From positions 88,842-152,841 of the forward strand of contig NZ_LMJJ01000044.1 of the NCBI RefSeq assembly GCF_001429285.1: DNA of 64,000 nucleotides, written 5' to 3'. Source of the DNA: Ensifer sp. Root278 (GTDB taxonomy: Bacteria > Pseudomonadota > Alphaproteobacteria > Rhizobiales > Rhizobiaceae). Of the stretch, positions 49,140-57,747 are shown piece by piece. A model generated the notes under the pieces. That model had not been told where the DNA came from and ran no database searches. It saw nothing but the letters and a program-made list of their open reading frames with translations. Made by a program: the position numbers and the translations under genes. Each line of letters opens with the position of its first letter. Position 1 is the first letter of the stretch.

Positions 49140-49967
49140 ATGGTCGCCAAGACCGAACTTCGCCAGACGGAAGCTTTGAAGGTGATGGACCCGATCTGGA
49201 ACAGCCTGCGTGAGGAAGCCCGCGTGGCAGCCGAGCAGGACCCGATGCTTGCGGCCTTCCTCTATTCGACGGTGGTCAATCAGCACTCGCTCGAAGAAAG
49301 CGTGATCTATCGCATCTGCGAAAGGCTCGATCATCCCGATCTTCAGGCAAACCTCTTGCGACAGACCTTCTCGGAGATGCTGGAGGATTGGCCGGAATGG
49401 GGCACCATTCTGCGTGTCGACATCCAGGCCGTTTATGACCGCGATCCCGCCTGCACCCGTTTCATCGAGCCGGTACTCTACTTCAAGGGCTTCCATGCCA
49501 TCCAGACGCACCGCCTGGCCCATTGGCTGCTGAAGCGCGGCCGCAAGGATTTCGCGTTCTATCTGCAGAGCCGAGCGTCGAGCGTCTTCCAGACGGACAT
49601 CAATCCGGCCGCCCGCATCGGGCGCGGCATCTTCCTTGATCACGCCACCGGCCTTGTCGTCGGCGAGACGGCGGTGATCGGAGACAACGTCTCTATCCTG
49701 CACGGCGTGACGCTCGGTGGCACGGGCAAGGAGGGCAGCGATCGCCATCCGAAGATCGCCGATGGCGTCCTGATCGGCGCCGGCGCCAAGATCCTTGGCA
49801 ATATCCATATCGGCCATTGCTCGCGCATCGCCGCCGGCTCGGTCGTGTTGAAGCCGGTGCCGCCGAAAACGACGGTCGCAGGCGTGCCGGCGAAGGTGGT
49901 GGGCGAGGCCGGTTGCTCCGAGCCATCACGTCAGATGGACCAGATCCTGAGCAGCTTCGATATCTGA
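49140..49967 (+). CDS. cysE: serine O-acetyltransferase
   Basis: A 275-residue enzyme that makes O-acetylserine, the acceptor of sulfide in cysteine synthesis, and so completes the sulfur path started by cysI at 26 kb. An N-terminal helical domain (about 1-150) precedes a left-handed beta-helix of hexapeptide repeats (DHATGLVVGETAVIGDNVSILHGVTLGGTGKE, seen in part as DHATGLVVGETAVIGDN). Excellent ribosome site AGGAAGGAG. A GTG at 49107 is in frame but unlikely. Confidence 0.95.
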   Translation: MVAKTELRQTEALKVMDPIWNSLREEARVAAEQDPMLAAFLYSTVVNQHSLEESVIYRICERLDHPDLQANLLRQTFSEMLEDWPEWGTILRVDIQAVYDRDPACTRFIEPVLYFKGFHAIQTHRLAHWLLKRGRKDFAFYLQSRASSVFQTDINPAARIGRGIFLDHATGLVVGETAVIGDNVSILHGVTLGGTGKEGSDRHPKIADGVLIGAGAKILGNIHIGHCSRIAAGSVVLKPVPPKTTVAGVPAKVVGEAGCSEPSRQMDQILSSFDI

Positions 49968-50067
49968 ACATACGGGAACCGGTGCGTAAGCCTCTTTCGA
50001 GGGGTTTACACCCGGCGATGCAGCGTGCGAGAAGCGCCGCACAGATAAACGGCTACGGAGACGTGTT

Positions 50068-50271
50068 TTGAAGCCCGAAGAAATCCGCAAGCTTGAAGCC
50101 TATTTCAAGCGCACCTTCAATCAGCAGATGGTCGTCAAGGCGCGCCCGAAGAAGGACGAGTCCGCTGAAGTCTATCTCGGTGACGAGTTCCTCGGTGTCG
50201 TTTTCCGCGATGAGGAAGATGGCGAGCTTTCCTACAATTTCTCCATGGCAATCCTCGACATCGACCTCTAA
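50068..50271 (+). CDS. DUF3126 family protein
   Basis: A 67-residue alphaproteobacterial protein of the DUF3126 family, with function unknown. The start is TTG (50068) after CGGAG. It has a compact pattern KLEAYFKRTFNQQMVVKARPKKDESAEVYLGDEFLGVV, here cited in part (FNQQMVVKARPKK). It follows cysE by 100 bases and is closed by a strong terminator. Confidence 0.85.
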   Translation: MKPEEIRKLEAYFKRTFNQQMVVKARPKKDESAEVYLGDEFLGVVFRDEEDGELSYNFSMAILDIDL

Positions 50272-50290
50272 GTCTGACGAGGACGTCCGA

Positions 50291-50338
50291 AAACAATAAA
50301 CCCCGAAAATCCCCTGAGATTTTCGGGGTTTATTGTTT
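50291..50338. terminator. 21-bp perfect-stem terminator
   Basis: Arms at 50291-50311 and 50318-50338 are perfectly complementary over 21 bp, with core ACCCCGAAAATC / GATTTTCGGGGT and loop CCCTGA. The outer AT-rich part gives A/T tails on both sides, so it can end transcripts in both directions: the DUF3126 gene on plus and any transcript on minus. Confidence 0.9.
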
Positions 50339-50506
50339 TAATGGGGATTTATGCATCGCGCTGAGCAATTGCTCGCGTCGCTCATCTTGGTTCTTCATCG
50401 CGCCGTAAGAATTTTTTTCGCGGGAGCGCATTTCTTCATCAAGTTGTTGCATCCGTTGTATTTTATTGCGTCGCACACTCGTCTTGACTTTTTGTGCAGT
50501 GCACAT
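50330..50506 (-). CDS. possible small charged protein antisense to the phasin leader
   Basis: A 58-codon frame whose stop falls in the terminator arm. The predicted product is rich in Arg, Lys, Glu and Gln (for example QQLDEEMRSREKNSYGAM) and would be helical. DNA here is AT-rich, unlike its neighbours. Against it: no clear ribosome site, and the start codon lies in the phasin promoter palindrome. It is not recognised; listed as a candidate only. Confidence 0.25.
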   Translation of the reverse strand: MCTAQKVKTSVRRNKIQRMQQLDEEMRSREKNSYGAMKNQDERREQLLSAMHKSPLKQ

Positions 50507-50511
50507 AAACT
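50484..50511 (+). promoter_or_regulatory. phasin promoter with palindromic operator
   Basis: TTGACT (50484-50489), a 16-base spacer, TAAACT (50506-50511). The spacer holds the perfect palindrome TGTGCA-G-TGCACA (50493-50505). PhaR repressors of polyhydroxybutyrate metabolism bind TGC/GCA-type sites in phasin promoters, so a PhaR operator between -35 and -10 is a good guess. The phasin ATG is about 40 bases downstream. Confidence 0.55.
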
Positions 50512-50549
50512 GAAGCCTCCAGATCAGGCCGTCACTAAGGAGACACCCG

Positions 50550-50906
50550 ATGTTCAACTTCGACGATGCAAACAAGAAGAGCAAAGAAGCCATTGACGTG
50601 GCTGTAAAGAGCTATTCCGCTTGGACCAAGGGTCTCCAGGCTATCGCGACTGAAGCTGCGGACTACTCCAAGAAGTCCTTTGAAGATGGCGTTGCGCACG
50701 TCGAGAAGCTGTCGAGCACCAAGAGTGTGGAAGCTGTTTTCGAACTGCAGACCAATTTCATCAAGGCGAGCTACGAAGGCTTCGTCGCCGAGGCAACGAA
50801 GATCGGCGAAATGTACGCTGATCTCGCCAAGGACGCTTACAAGCCCTACGAAGCGCCGGTTGCCAAGGCAACGGCAGCAGTCAAGGCCGCCGCTGCCGCC
50901 GCCTGA
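50550..50906 (+). CDS. phasin family protein
   Basis: A 118-residue phasin_2-type protein, mostly amphipathic helix, that coats polyhydroxyalkanoate granules. It begins MFNFDDANKKSKEAIDVAVKSYSAW and ends in an Ala/Lys-rich stretch (ATAAVKAAAAAA). The RBS is AAGGAG. It is a single gene with its own promoter and terminator, as expected for a highly expressed granule protein. Confidence 0.9.
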   Translation: MFNFDDANKKSKEAIDVAVKSYSAWTKGLQAIATEAADYSKKSFEDGVAHVEKLSSTKSVEAVFELQTNFIKASYEGFVAEATKIGEMYADLAKDAYKPYEAPVAKATAAVKAAAAAA

Positions 50907-50936
50907 TCGTCAGGCAAAGAACCACTTTCCAAAAAA

Positions 50937-50968
50937 GGCCGGTCGCAGCGCTTGCGACCGGCCTTTTT
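50937..50968 (+). terminator. rho-independent terminator of the phasin gene
   Basis: A perfect 11-bp stem GGCCGGTCGCA / TGCGACCGGCC, a five-base loop, then five T. It is 30 bases past the stop. Confidence 0.92.
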
Positions 50969-51147
50969 GTTTCTCGCATTAGCTGTGCGCAGCCCGAAGA
51001 AAGTTGATCAATCTTACGCGCGGTCGTGCGATTATGATTGCAGTGCGTTGGTTCGGTCTTAAAATCTGAAAACGAACCATTAGATAAAGGGCAAGCACGC
51101 TGCGGCCAAGTTCAGTGGGGTCGCTGCTGTACAAGGAACTGACAAGA

Positions 51148-51501
51148 ATGATCGCCATGCCGGTCCGGATGCAGCAAGGTAGCGATGACGAGGGAAACGG
51201 CAACAACCGCAGCACGTCCGTCATCACGCGTACCAAGCCGAAGACCAAAAAGCCGAGTTTGTATCGTGTTCTGCTTTTGAATGACGATTACACGCCGATG
51301 GAATTTGTCATCCATATCCTGGAGCGCTTCTTTCAGAAGAACCCGGAAGAGGCGACCCGCATCATGCTTCATGTCCACAATCATGGCGTGGGAGAGTGCG
51401 GCGTCTTCACCTATGAGGTCGCCGAAACCAAGGTGACGCAGGTGATGGATTTTGCCCGGCAGCATCAGCATCCGTTGCAATGCGTCATGGAAAAGAAATG
51501 A
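51148..51501 (+). CDS. clpS: ATP-dependent Clp protease adaptor ClpS
   Basis: A 117-residue N-degron adaptor that hands substrates to ClpA. It shows [20 protein letters not shown] and the substrate pocket with [23 protein letters not shown] disordered N-terminal tail of about 35 residues precedes the fold. ATG 51148 follows AAGGA; the frame opens at a GTG 33 bases before. It lies nine bases ahead of clpA. Confidence 0.95.
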   Translation: MIAMPVRMQQGSDDEGNGNNRSTSVITRTKPKTKKPSLYRVLLLNDDYTPMEFVIHILERFFQKNPEEATRIMLHVHNHGVGECGVFTYEVAETKVTQVMDFARQHQHPLQCVMEKK

Positions 51502-51510
51502 GGAACTAAC

Positions 51511-54027
51511 GTGCCAACATTTTCGCCCAGTCTCGAAAAGGCGCTACACCAGGCACTGACTTTTGCCAACGAGCGCCACCATGAATACGCCACGCTCGAG
51601 CATCTGCTTCTGGCATTGATCGATGATGCCGACGCGGCGGCCGTGATGGGCGCCTGCAACGTCAATCTCGAGACGCTGCGCAAGACCGTGACGGATTATG
51701 TCGACAACGAGCTTTCCAATCTCGTGACCGGCTATGACGAAGATTCCAAGCCGACGGCGGGTTTCCAGCGTGTCATCCAGCGCGCGGTCATCCATGTCCA
51801 ATCGTCCGGCCGTGAAGAAGTCACCGGTGCCAACGTGCTGGTTGCCATCTTCGCCGAGCGCGAAAGCCATGCCGCCTATTTCCTGCAGGAGCAGGAGATG
51901 ACGCGTTACGACGCCGTCAATTTCATTTCACACGGCATCGGCAAGCGGCCCGGCACCTCCGAATCCCGGCCGGTGCGCGGCGCCGACGATCACGAATCCG
52001 AGCAGAAGCCTTCGCGCGACACCGAGGAAACTGGCGCCAAGAAGCAGCAGGACGCGCTTACGGCCTATTGCGTCAACCTCAATGAAAAGGCGAAGTCCGG
52101 CAAGATCGACCCGTTGATCGGGCGTCACGCCGAGGTGAACCGCACCATCCAGGTGCTGTGCCGCCGCTCGAAGAACAATCCGCTCTATGTCGGCGACCCC
52201 GGCGTCGGCAAGACGGCGATCGCCGAAGGCCTTGCCAAGCGGATCATTGAAAAGAAGGTACCGGAAGCGCTACAGGATGCGACGATCTTCTCGCTGGATA
52301 TGGGCACCTTGCTCGCCGGCACGCGCTATCGCGGCGATTTCGAAGAGCGCCTGAAGCAGGTCGTCAAGGAGCTTGAGGACTATCCGGGTGCCGTGCTTTT
52401 CATTGACGAGATCCACACCGTCATCGGCGCTGGAGCCACCTCCGGTGGTGCCATGGATGCGTCCAATCTCCTGAAGCCGGCACTCTCCTCCGGCGCGATC
52501 CGCTGCATCGGTTCGACCACCTACAAGGAATACCGCCAGTTCTTCGAAAAGGACCGGGCGCTGGTTCGCCGCTTCCAGAAGATCGACGTGAACGAGCCGA
52601 CGATTGCCGACGCGATCGAGATCATGAAGGGTCTGAAGCCTTACTTTGAGGAATATCACCACCTGAAATACTCGAACGAGGCGATTAAGGCCGCGGTTGA
52701 ACTTTCCGCCCGTTACATCAACGACCGCAAGCTGCCTGACAAGGCGATCGACGTGATCGACGAATCCGGCGCGGCACAGATGCTGTTGCCCGCGAGCAAG
52801 CGCCGCAAGCTGATCACCGAGAAGGAGATCGAGGCGACGATTGCGACGATGGCGCGCATCCCGCCCAAGACCGTTTCGAAGGACGACGAGGCCGTTCTCG
52901 CCAACCTCGAGAAGGAACTGCGCTCGGTCGTCTATGGCCAGGACCTGGCGATCGAAGCGCTCGCGTCTTCGATCAAGCTGGCGCGTGCCGGCCTGCGGGA
53001 ACCGAACAAGCCGATCGGCTGCTATGTCTTCTCCGGCCCGACCGGCGTCGGCAAGACGGAAGTCGCCAAGCAGCTTGCGACGTCGCTCGGCGTCGAACTT
53101 CTGCGCTTCGACATGTCGGAATACATGGAGCGGCACACGGTTTCGCGTCTGCTCGGTGCACCTCCCGGCTATGTCGGCTTCGACCAGGGCGGCCTGTTGA
53201 CCGATGGCGTGGACCAGCATCCGCATTGCGTGCTGCTGCTCGACGAGATCGAGAAGGCGCATCCGGACCTGTTCAACATCCTGTTGCAGGTCATGGACCA
53301 CGGCTCGCTGACCGATCACAACGGCAAGAAGATCGACTTCCGCAACGTCATCCTGATCATGACCACCAATGCCGGCGCATCGGAAATGGCCCGGGCCGCC
53401 ATCGGCTTCGGTTCTTCCAAGCGTACCGGTGAAGACGAAGAGGCGCTGAACCGTCTGTTCACGCCGGAATTCCGCAACCGTCTGGATGCGGTCATTCCCT
53501 TCGCCTCGCTGCCGACCCCGGTCATCCACCAAGTCGTGCAGAAGTTCGTCATGCAGCTGGAGACCCAGCTCGCCGAGCGCAACGTCACCTTCGACCTCGC
53601 GCCGGAGGCAATCGCCTGGCTCGCCGAGAAGGGCTACGACGAGAAGATGGGTGCCCGGCCGCTGGCCCGCGTCATCCAGGAAAACATCAAGAAACCGCTC
53701 GCCGATGAGATCCTCTTCGGCAAGCTGAAGAAGGGCGGCGTCGTCAAGGTGACGATCGGTACCAAGGCCGATGGCACCAAGGGCTTGCTGCTCGATGCGG
53801 TTCCGGAAACGACGCCGATCAAGCCGAAGGCGGAGGTTTCCCGCCCGGCGATGAAGGCGACAAAGCCGAAGAAGGCCGACGACAAGGAAGAAGTGGGCGC
53901 CGAGCCCGCGCCGAAGTCCAAGCCGAAGAAGGCGGCCGCCAAGGCATCGACCGATGGCGAAGCCGGGGCCGGCGACGCGGCTCCGAGAAAGGGCCGCACG
54001 GTGCCGAAGGTGCCGCGCAAGAAATAG
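51511..54027 (+). CDS. clpA: ATP-dependent Clp protease ATP-binding subunit ClpA
   Basis: An 838-residue AAA+ unfoldase working with ClpP and ClpS. The N-domain (1-150) is followed by AAA-1 (Walker A GDPGVGKTA near 230) and AAA-2 (GPTGVGKTE near 512), without the ClpB middle coiled coil. It starts with GTG after GAGGAA. About 70 residues at the C-terminus (768-838), rich in Lys, Pro and Ala, extend beyond the E. coli ClpA end (758 aa) and look disordered. Confidence 0.95.
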   Translation: MPTFSPSLEKALHQALTFANERHHEYATLEHLLLALIDDADAAAVMGACNVNLETLRKTVTDYVDNELSNLVTGYDEDSKPTAGFQRVIQRAVIHVQSSGREEVTGANVLVAIFAERESHAAYFLQEQEMTRYDAVNFISHGIGKRPGTSESRPVRGADDHESEQKPSRDTEETGAKKQQDALTAYCVNLNEKAKSGKIDPLIGRHAEVNRTIQVLCRRSKNNPLYVGDPGVGKTAIAEGLAKRIIEKKVPEALQDATIFSLDMGTLLAGTRYRGDFEERLKQVVKELEDYPGAVLFIDEIHTVIGAGATSGGAMDASNLLKPALSSGAIRCIGSTTYKEYRQFFEKDRALVRRFQKIDVNEPTIADAIEIMKGLKPYFEEYHHLKYSNEAIKAAVELSARYINDRKLPDKAIDVIDESGAAQMLLPASKRRKLITEKEIEATIATMARIPPKTVSKDDEAVLANLEKELRSVVYGQDLAIEALASSIKLARAGLREPNKPIGCYVFSGPTGVGKTEVAKQLATSLGVELLRFDMSEYMERHTVSRLLGAPPGYVGFDQGGLLTDGVDQHPHCVLLLDEIEKAHPDLFNILLQVMDHGSLTDHNGKKIDFRNVILIMTTNAGASEMARAAIGFGSSKRTGEDEEALNRLFTPEFRNRLDAVIPFASLPTPVIHQVVQKFVMQLETQLAERNVTFDLAPEAIAWLAEKGYDEKMGARPLARVIQENIKKPLADEILFGKLKKGGVVKVTIGTKADGTKGLLLDAVPETTPIKPKAEVSRPAMKATKPKKADDKEEVGAEPAPKSKPKKAAAKASTDGEAGAGDAAPRKGRTVPKVPRKK

Positions 54028-54047
54028 ACCTCGCAAGAGATGTTCGA

Positions 54048-54080
54048 CGGTGCCGGATGCAAGCCATCCGGCACCGTTTT
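54048..54080 (+). terminator. rho-independent terminator of clpA
   Basis: A perfect 12-bp stem CGGTGCCGGATG / CATCCGGCACCG, loop CAAGC, then TTTT. It begins 21 bases after the stop. Confidence 0.9.
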
Positions 54081-54085
54081 CTTGA

Positions 54086-54133
54086 GAGCGGGATGAGGAA
54101 AAGTGTGCGCGGCTTTTCGCCCGCATCCCGCTC
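54086..54133. repeat. REP-like palindromic intergenic repeat
   Basis: GAGCGGGATG pairs with CATCCCGCTC, with an inner GAAAAG / CTTTTC stem. Its sequence resembles a short palindrome that I recall as common between rhizobial genes. It sits directly after the clpA terminator and 30 bases before the possible GTG start of azlC. Confidence 0.6.
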
Positions 54134-54195
54134 CAATAACTTATATTCGACCCGAGACCATCGTGATCGAAATCAAAGACAATCCGGAATTGCCA

Positions 54196-54933
54196 ATGGA
54201 TAGGGAAGAAGACGAGCAATCATCGCTCGCCTGGTTCGGAAGGGGTATGCGCGGCATCTTCAGCCTGCCGGCCTTCATCCTGATGCTGTCCTTCGTCGGC
54301 TTCTGTTCGCTGACAGCGCAAGCTGGGATCCCAGTGCAGCAGGTCGTCTTCATGGTCGGCATGGTCTGGGCACTTCCGGCCAAGGTCATTCTTGTCAGTT
54401 CGATGATGAGCGGCGCGAATTTGGCGGCGGCTTTCCTCGCGGTTTCGCTGTCTTCCGTCCGGCTGATGCCGATGGTTGCGGCGCTCGTCCCGGAACTGCG
54501 CGCATCGCGAACGCCGACCTGGCTGCTGCTCTTCCTTTCGCACTTCGTCGCGATCACCGCCTGGGTTTTCGCAATGGAGAAGGTGCCGCAGGTGCCGCGT
54601 GAACGGCGCGTCGCCTTCTTTGCCGGCTTCGGCATCACGCTCGTTGCGGCGAACATGCTGCTGGTTGCCGTCGTCTATCATTTCGTCGCGGACTTCCCGC
54701 CGATCATTGCCGGTTGCCTGTTCTTTCTGACGCCTGTCTATTTCCTCGCGTCGATCTGGCATTCGGCACGCCACCCCGTCGTCTACGTGGCGCTGCTCTT
54801 CGGCCTTGTCGGCGGGCCGCTGTTCTATTGGCTGTTTCCGGAATTCGACATCCTGCTCGCCGGTCTAGTCGGCGGCACGCTCGCCTGGCTGGTCGAGCGC
54901 CTCTGGCGCCAACGCAAGGAGGTGGGCGTATGA
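54196..54933 (+). CDS. azlC: AzlC-family branched-chain amino acid exporter subunit
   Basis: A 245-residue inner-membrane protein with six or seven predicted helices, including FILMLSFVGFCSLTAQAGI and LPAKVILVSSMMSGANLAAA, typical of AzlC. AzlC and AzlD together export branched-chain amino acids or azaleucine. ATG 54196 is chosen; GTG 54163 is in frame and would add 11 residues. The stop overlaps the azlD ATG by four bases. Confidence 0.85.
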   Translation: MDREEDEQSSLAWFGRGMRGIFSLPAFILMLSFVGFCSLTAQAGIPVQQVVFMVGMVWALPAKVILVSSMMSGANLAAAFLAVSLSSVRLMPMVAALVPELRASRTPTWLLLFLSHFVAITAWVFAMEKVPQVPRERRVAFFAGFGITLVAANMLLVAVVYHFVADFPPIIAGCLFFLTPVYFLASIWHSARHPVVYVALLFGLVGGPLFYWLFPEFDILLAGLVGGTLAWLVERLWRQRKEVGV

Positions 54934-55274
54934 CGTGGCAGGATGGTTGGTGGGCCTATGCCTTCATCGCGATCGCCGGCTGGCTCGCGACCGACATCTG
55001 GCGCTGGCTCGGCGTCGTTGCCGGCAACAAGTTGCGGGACGATTCCGAGGCGCTGAACTGGGTGAGGGCGGTCGCGACCGCTCTGGTCGCGGCGGTCATC
55101 GCGAAGCTCATCCTTTATCCGACAGGCGTGCTCGAACAATCCCCGCTCTGGCTGCGCGTGGGGGCCGTCGGACTTGGGGCGGTCGCTTTCTTTCTGTTCG
55201 GACGAAAGCCGGCGATCGGAATAGCGACAGCCATCGCGGCGCTCGCATTGGGGCTCTGGTGGCTGGGTTTTTAG
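54930..55274 (+). CDS. azlD: AzlD-family protein
   Basis: A 114-residue membrane protein with four helices, opening WQDGWWAYAFIAIAGWLATDIWRWLG. It partners AzlC in amino-acid export. ATGA overlap shows translational coupling to azlC; ribosome site AAGGAGG. Confidence 0.85.
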   Translation: MTWQDGWWAYAFIAIAGWLATDIWRWLGVVAGNKLRDDSEALNWVRAVATALVAAVIAKLILYPTGVLEQSPLWLRVGAVGLGAVAFFLFGRKPAIGIATAIAALALGLWWLGF

Positions 55275-55351
55275 GCGAAGCCTGAGCCGAGAGCCGACGG
55301 GGCGCCGGCTCAATCCGTTCATGGAGTGTCGGTTATCGAGTGCAGGCGAGA

Positions 55352-55768
55352 CTACAGCGCTTGCCGAACCTTTTCGGCATTGGCCGCGAGCACGGCGCCG
55401 TCTTCGATCGTACCGGAATGCGGCTTCAGCGGCACGCCGGCCCGTCGCGGAATGACATGGAAGTGCAGGTGGAAGACCGATTGGCCGGCCGGTGTCTCGT
55501 TGAACTGCATGACCGTCACGCCATCGGCCTCGAAGGCCTCTTTCGCCGCGACCGCCAGTTTCTGCACGGTAGCGATGAGCGCCGGCAGCGTCGCTGCATC
55601 GGCATCGAGCAAGTTGCGCGAGGGTGCCTTCGGTACGACGAGCAAGTGGCCTTCGGCCTGCGGCATCACATCCATGAACGCGATCGTCGCGTCATCCTCG
55701 TAGACGCGGTGCGAGGGAATTTCGCCGCGCAGGATCTTGGCGAAGATGTTGTTGTCGTCGTAGCTCAT
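55352..55768 (-). CDS. HIT-family nucleotide hydrolase
   Basis: A 138-residue histidine-triad protein with motif HLHFHVIPR at about residue 105. HIT proteins hydrolyse dinucleoside polyphosphates or AMP-conjugates. RBS GAGGAAG. Last gene of the minus-strand unit that starts at the RidA gene. Confidence 0.92.
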   Translation of the reverse strand: MSYDDNNIFAKILRGEIPSHRVYEDDATIAFMDVMPQAEGHLLVVPKAPSRNLLDADAATLPALIATVQKLAVAAKEAFEADGVTVMQFNETPAGQSVFHLHFHVIPRRAGVPLKPHSGTIEDGAVLAANAEKVRQAL

Positions 55769-55815
55769 TGTTCTTCCTCGTGAATTGTCGCGGGCCGACC
55801 TTGGCCGAAAGCCGT

Positions 55816-57003
55816 TCAGTCGTCTTGCCGCTCACCTTTGCGGAAAGGCCCGTGTTCTGCAAGAATCTCGCCCGTTTCCTCCACGTCTCTACGCTCGCGC
55901 TGGAGATAATCAGCGACAGCGCGGGCGAGCCCTGAATGCATGAAGAAATGCGCGGAGTGGGTGGTGACGGGCATGTAGCCGCGCGCGAGCTTGTGTTCAC
56001 CCTGGGCACCGGCCTCGACCCTCTTCAGTCCCTTGGCGATCGCGAAATCGATCGCCTGGTGATAGCAGACCTCGAAATGCAGGAACGGATGGTCCTCGAT
56101 GCAGCCCCAGTGACGGCCGTAGAGCGCGTCGCCGCCGATGAAGTTGATCGCGCCGGCGATGTAGCGGCCGTTGCGGCGCGCCATCACCAGCAGGATATCG
56201 TCGGCCATGCGCTCGCCGATCAGCGAATAGAAGGCGCGCGTCAGATAGGGACGACCCCACTTGCGACCGCCGGTGTCCATGTAGAAGGCAAAGAACTGGT
56301 CCCAGATCGCTTCCGTCAGATCGCTGCCGGTCAGCCAGTCGATCGAGATGCCGTTTTCGACCGCGGCCCTGCGTTCCTTCTTGAGTGCCTTGCGCTTGCG
56401 CGAGGCCAAGGTCTCCAGGAAATCGGCGTGCGATCCGTAGCCTTCGTTGGTGAAATGGAACTGCTGGTCGGTGCGGTGCAGGAACCCGGCGCGCTCTAGG
56501 GCAGGCATCTCGGCTTCCGGCACGAAGGTGACATGCGCCGACGAGACATCGTGTCTGCGTGCGAGCTCCTTCATGCCTGCGGCAAGCGCATCCTGAACTG
56601 CGCCCTGGTTTTCACCCGGCGCCGTAAGCAGTCTCGGTCCGGTGGCCGGCGTGAAGGGAATGGAGCTTTGCAGTTTAGGATAATAGCGCCCGCCGGCCCG
56701 CTCGAAAGCGTCGGCCCAGCCATGGTCGAAGACATATTCGCCCTGGCTGTGGTTCTTCAAGTAGCAGACTAGACCGCCGCGCAGATGGCCGTCCGATCCT
56801 TCGAGAAGCAGGTGTTGGCCGAGCCAGCCTGTTTTCGCAGTTGCGGATCCGGATTCCTCAAGAGCCGAAAGATAGGCATGCGAGAGGAAGGGATTGTAGA
56901 CGCCGCCGGGATGCACCTTCGATGCACCGGAAAGCACATTCCAGCGTGCTGCCGGCACATCGGCGAAGGATTGGGCTATGCGGATGGTGACGGCGTCTGA
57001 CAT
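55816..57003 (-). CDS. FemAB-like GNAT acyltransferase (DUF482)
   Basis: A 395-residue protein of the peptidogalycan biosynthesis / DUF482 family. Two GNAT-like lobes are expected; conserved features include VFDHGWADAFERAG, RRKALKKERR and FYMDTGGRKWGRPYLTRAFY. Family members are widespread in bacteria but no reaction is firmly known; FemAB-like relatives add amino acids to peptidoglycan using aminoacyl-tRNA. It starts five bases before the gdpD stop on the minus strand. Confidence 0.85.
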   Translation of the reverse strand: MSDAVTIRIAQSFADVPAARWNVLSGASKVHPGGVYNPFLSHAYLSALEESGSATAKTGWLGQHLLLEGSDGHLRGGLVCYLKNHSQGEYVFDHGWADAFERAGGRYYPKLQSSIPFTPATGPRLLTAPGENQGAVQDALAAGMKELARRHDVSSAHVTFVPEAEMPALERAGFLHRTDQQFHFTNEGYGSHADFLETLASRKRKALKKERRAAVENGISIDWLTGSDLTEAIWDQFFAFYMDTGGRKWGRPYLTRAFYSLIGERMADDILLVMARRNGRYIAGAINFIGGDALYGRHWGCIEDHPFLHFEVCYHQAIDFAIAKGLKRVEAGAQGEHKLARGYMPVTTHSAHFFMHSGLARAVADYLQRERRDVEETGEILAEHGPFRKGERQDD

Positions 57004-57007
57004 CAGA

Positions 57008-57733
57008 TCAGGAAACCAGGGCCTCCCGCGGGTCGAAGCCCTCGAAGGTCATCTGATCCGCGTGAGCGAAGGTGTAGGTCTCTGCCTGGCGGTCGCGCAC
57101 GGTCCAGGTGATGATCGTCTTGCCGAGCGTCCGCTCCTTGGTGATGAACGAGTTCGGCAGGTGGCCGTAATGGTAGGAGATGAAGTCGAGGCCGAGCTGC
57201 ATGGCTTCCTCGTGCACGAAGAACGTCTCGGGATTGGCGCCTTCCGCAGTGAGGCCGAGCGGGTAGGGCGCATCGAGCGCCTTCAGGTCCTTGAGCAGCC
57301 AGTGATCGAAGCTCATCAAGGCGACGTGTCCCTTGTAGCCTTCGAGCGTCTCCAGCACAGCGGCGGCAAAGCCCTCGTCGTCGCCCTTGCGGCCCTTGAG
57401 TTCGATGACCAGCGGTACTTTGCCTGCGACCAGGCGCAGCATCTGCGTCAGCGTCGGCACCTTGTCCTTCGTTCCGCCGATCGCCATCAGGCCGAGCTCG
57501 CCGGCGGTTCGCGCGCGCACGTCGCCCTTGATGCCGCAGAGACGCTGGGTGTCGTCATCATGGAAGACGACCGGGATGCTGTCGGCGGTGTATTGCAGGT
57601 CGCACTCGATGGCGAAACCGGCATCGACGGCACGGGAGAAAGCCGAGAGCGTGTTCTCCCACACGTCTCTGTTCATGTCGTGATAGCCGCGATGGGCGAT
57701 CGGTTGAGCCTTCAGCCAGGAAATATCAGCCAT
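57008..57733 (-). CDS. glycerophosphodiester phosphodiesterase
   Basis: A 241-residue TIM-barrel phosphodiesterase with HRGYHDMNRDVWENTLSAF, here cited in part as HRG...ENT (catalytic His and metal Glu), followed by ECDLQYTADSIPVVFHDDD. It releases glycerol 3-phosphate from deacylated phospholipids and lacks a signal peptide, so it is probably cytosolic, like UgpQ. ATG 57733 follows TAGGG; the frame also opens at GTG 57742. Confidence 0.9.
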   Translation of the reverse strand: MADISWLKAQPIAHRGYHDMNRDVWENTLSAFSRAVDAGFAIECDLQYTADSIPVVFHDDDTQRLCGIKGDVRARTAGELGLMAIGGTKDKVPTLTQMLRLVAGKVPLVIELKGRKGDDEGFAAAVLETLEGYKGHVALMSFDHWLLKDLKALDAPYPLGLTAEGANPETFFVHEEAMQLGLDFISYHYGHLPNSFITKERTLGKTIITWTVRDRQAETYTFAHADQMTFEGFDPREALVS

Positions 57734-57747
57734 GGTGGGCACCCTAA

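Noticed and set aside
52270-54219. 649-codon minus-strand frame opposite clpA
   Set aside because: Antisense shadow of ClpA; Arg/Asp/Leu-rich without domain signals.
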